Source: Arthrobacter sp. Y81 (lineage in GTDB: Bacteria; Actinomycetota; Actinomycetes; Actinomycetales; Micrococcaceae). Taken from it: a stretch of 58,606 nucleotides of DNA. The stretch covers positions 1 through 58,606 of the forward strand of contig NZ_PJIL01000023.1 of assembly GCF_002929335.1 (NCBI RefSeq), written 5' to 3'. Of the stretch, positions 58,485 through 58,606 are shown one piece after another. A program made the translations under genes and the position numbers. The notes under the pieces are model-generated. The model searched no databases, was not told the origin of the DNA, and worked only from the letters and a program-made list of their open reading frames with translations. How positions within the stretch are numbered: the stretch's first letter is position 1; every line of letters begins with the position of its first letter.

Positions 58485-58606
58485 TTGGGCTTCGGATCGG
58501 GTCGTACTGGGTCCGGTTCGGGCCGGATTCGGTATATATCAAGCTGTTTGTGACAGCTGGTTGGTTTTGTAGTTGATGCCGGCGTGGGTCGGGGCGGCTG
58601 GTGCGG

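Noticed and set aside
1..58606. CRISPR arrays, rRNA genes and riboswitches
   Set aside because: I saw no regularly spaced repeats, no rRNA-like stretches and no known riboswitch core.

Overview
The window is high-GC DNA with strong AGGAGG-type ribosome sites, many ATGA/GTGA gene overlaps and GTG/TTG starts. Its gene content (several GntR and IclR regulators, MHS-type transporters, CoA-linked catabolism, the histidine phosphatase-DUF3090-SCO1664 trio) fits an actinobacterium, most likely Arthrobacter in the wide sense. This is inferred from style and families; no marker gene such as 16S rRNA is present. It reads as an accessory catabolic region in which compact, intact operons alternate with stretches of decayed genes, hairpins and repeats.

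Layout. 1-3056: end of an upstream gene, an aldehyde dehydrogenase and a fumarate-reductase-like flavoprotein. 3057-4987: mostly empty, with two strong hairpins and one small gene. 4988-9249 (minus): transporter, PEP-mutase/isocitrate-lyase-like enzyme, amidohydrolase and GntR regulator, with a 34-bp dyad upstream. 9250-12219: remnants of an XRE/MmyB-type regulator, an alpha/beta hydrolase and a small protein, plus one intact SnoaL-like gene. 12220-15846: acyl-CoA dehydrogenase facing MaoC hydratase, CitE-like lyase and a GntR regulator, resembling the FadE19/Rv2499c/Rv2498c set of mycobacteria.

15932-31767 is the most interesting part. A TTGATA-N3-TATCAA palindrome lies upstream of four transcription units, including the local GntR gene, and defines a probable regulon. 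From 19536 to 25856, seven genes each overlap the next by 4 nt: DUF35 zinc ribbon, thiolase, an SDR-like protein without the catalytic Tyr and Lys, an active SDR, a CoA ligase, an SMP-30 lactonase-like protein and a cysteine-less AhpD/CMD protein. The first four have the order and types of BbsA-B-C-D from anaerobic toluene degradation, where BbsC is an inactive SDR subunit. Divergent from them is an alpha-methylacyl-CoA racemase-like gene. The set looks like a side-chain beta-oxidation system for an alpha-branched acyl-CoA in a probably aerobic bacterium.

31861-42333 holds an extra adenylate kinase, an apparently cytoplasmic subtilase, a frameshifted NERD protein, a tRNA 3' remnant with terminator, near-identical palindromic repeats, the phosphatase-DUF3090-SCO1664 trio, a LacI remnant, a ParB-like protein and a cation/proton antiporter. 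42561-47676 is an IclR-controlled cluster: HpaI-type aldolase, bicupin, transporter and DUF6282 protein.

47805-57859 matches the cre system for 4-cresol/alkylphenol breakdown: IclR regulator, P450, split PEP-dependent phosphotransferase, SDR, 2Fe-2S ferredoxin, FAD reductase, HD phosphohydrolase and aldehyde dehydrogenase. Known chemistry of that system is phosphorylation of the phenol, P450 oxidation of the methyl group, dephosphorylation and oxidation to 4-hydroxybenzoate. The window ends in a truncated FtsX/MacB-type permease beside another copy of the palindromic repeat.
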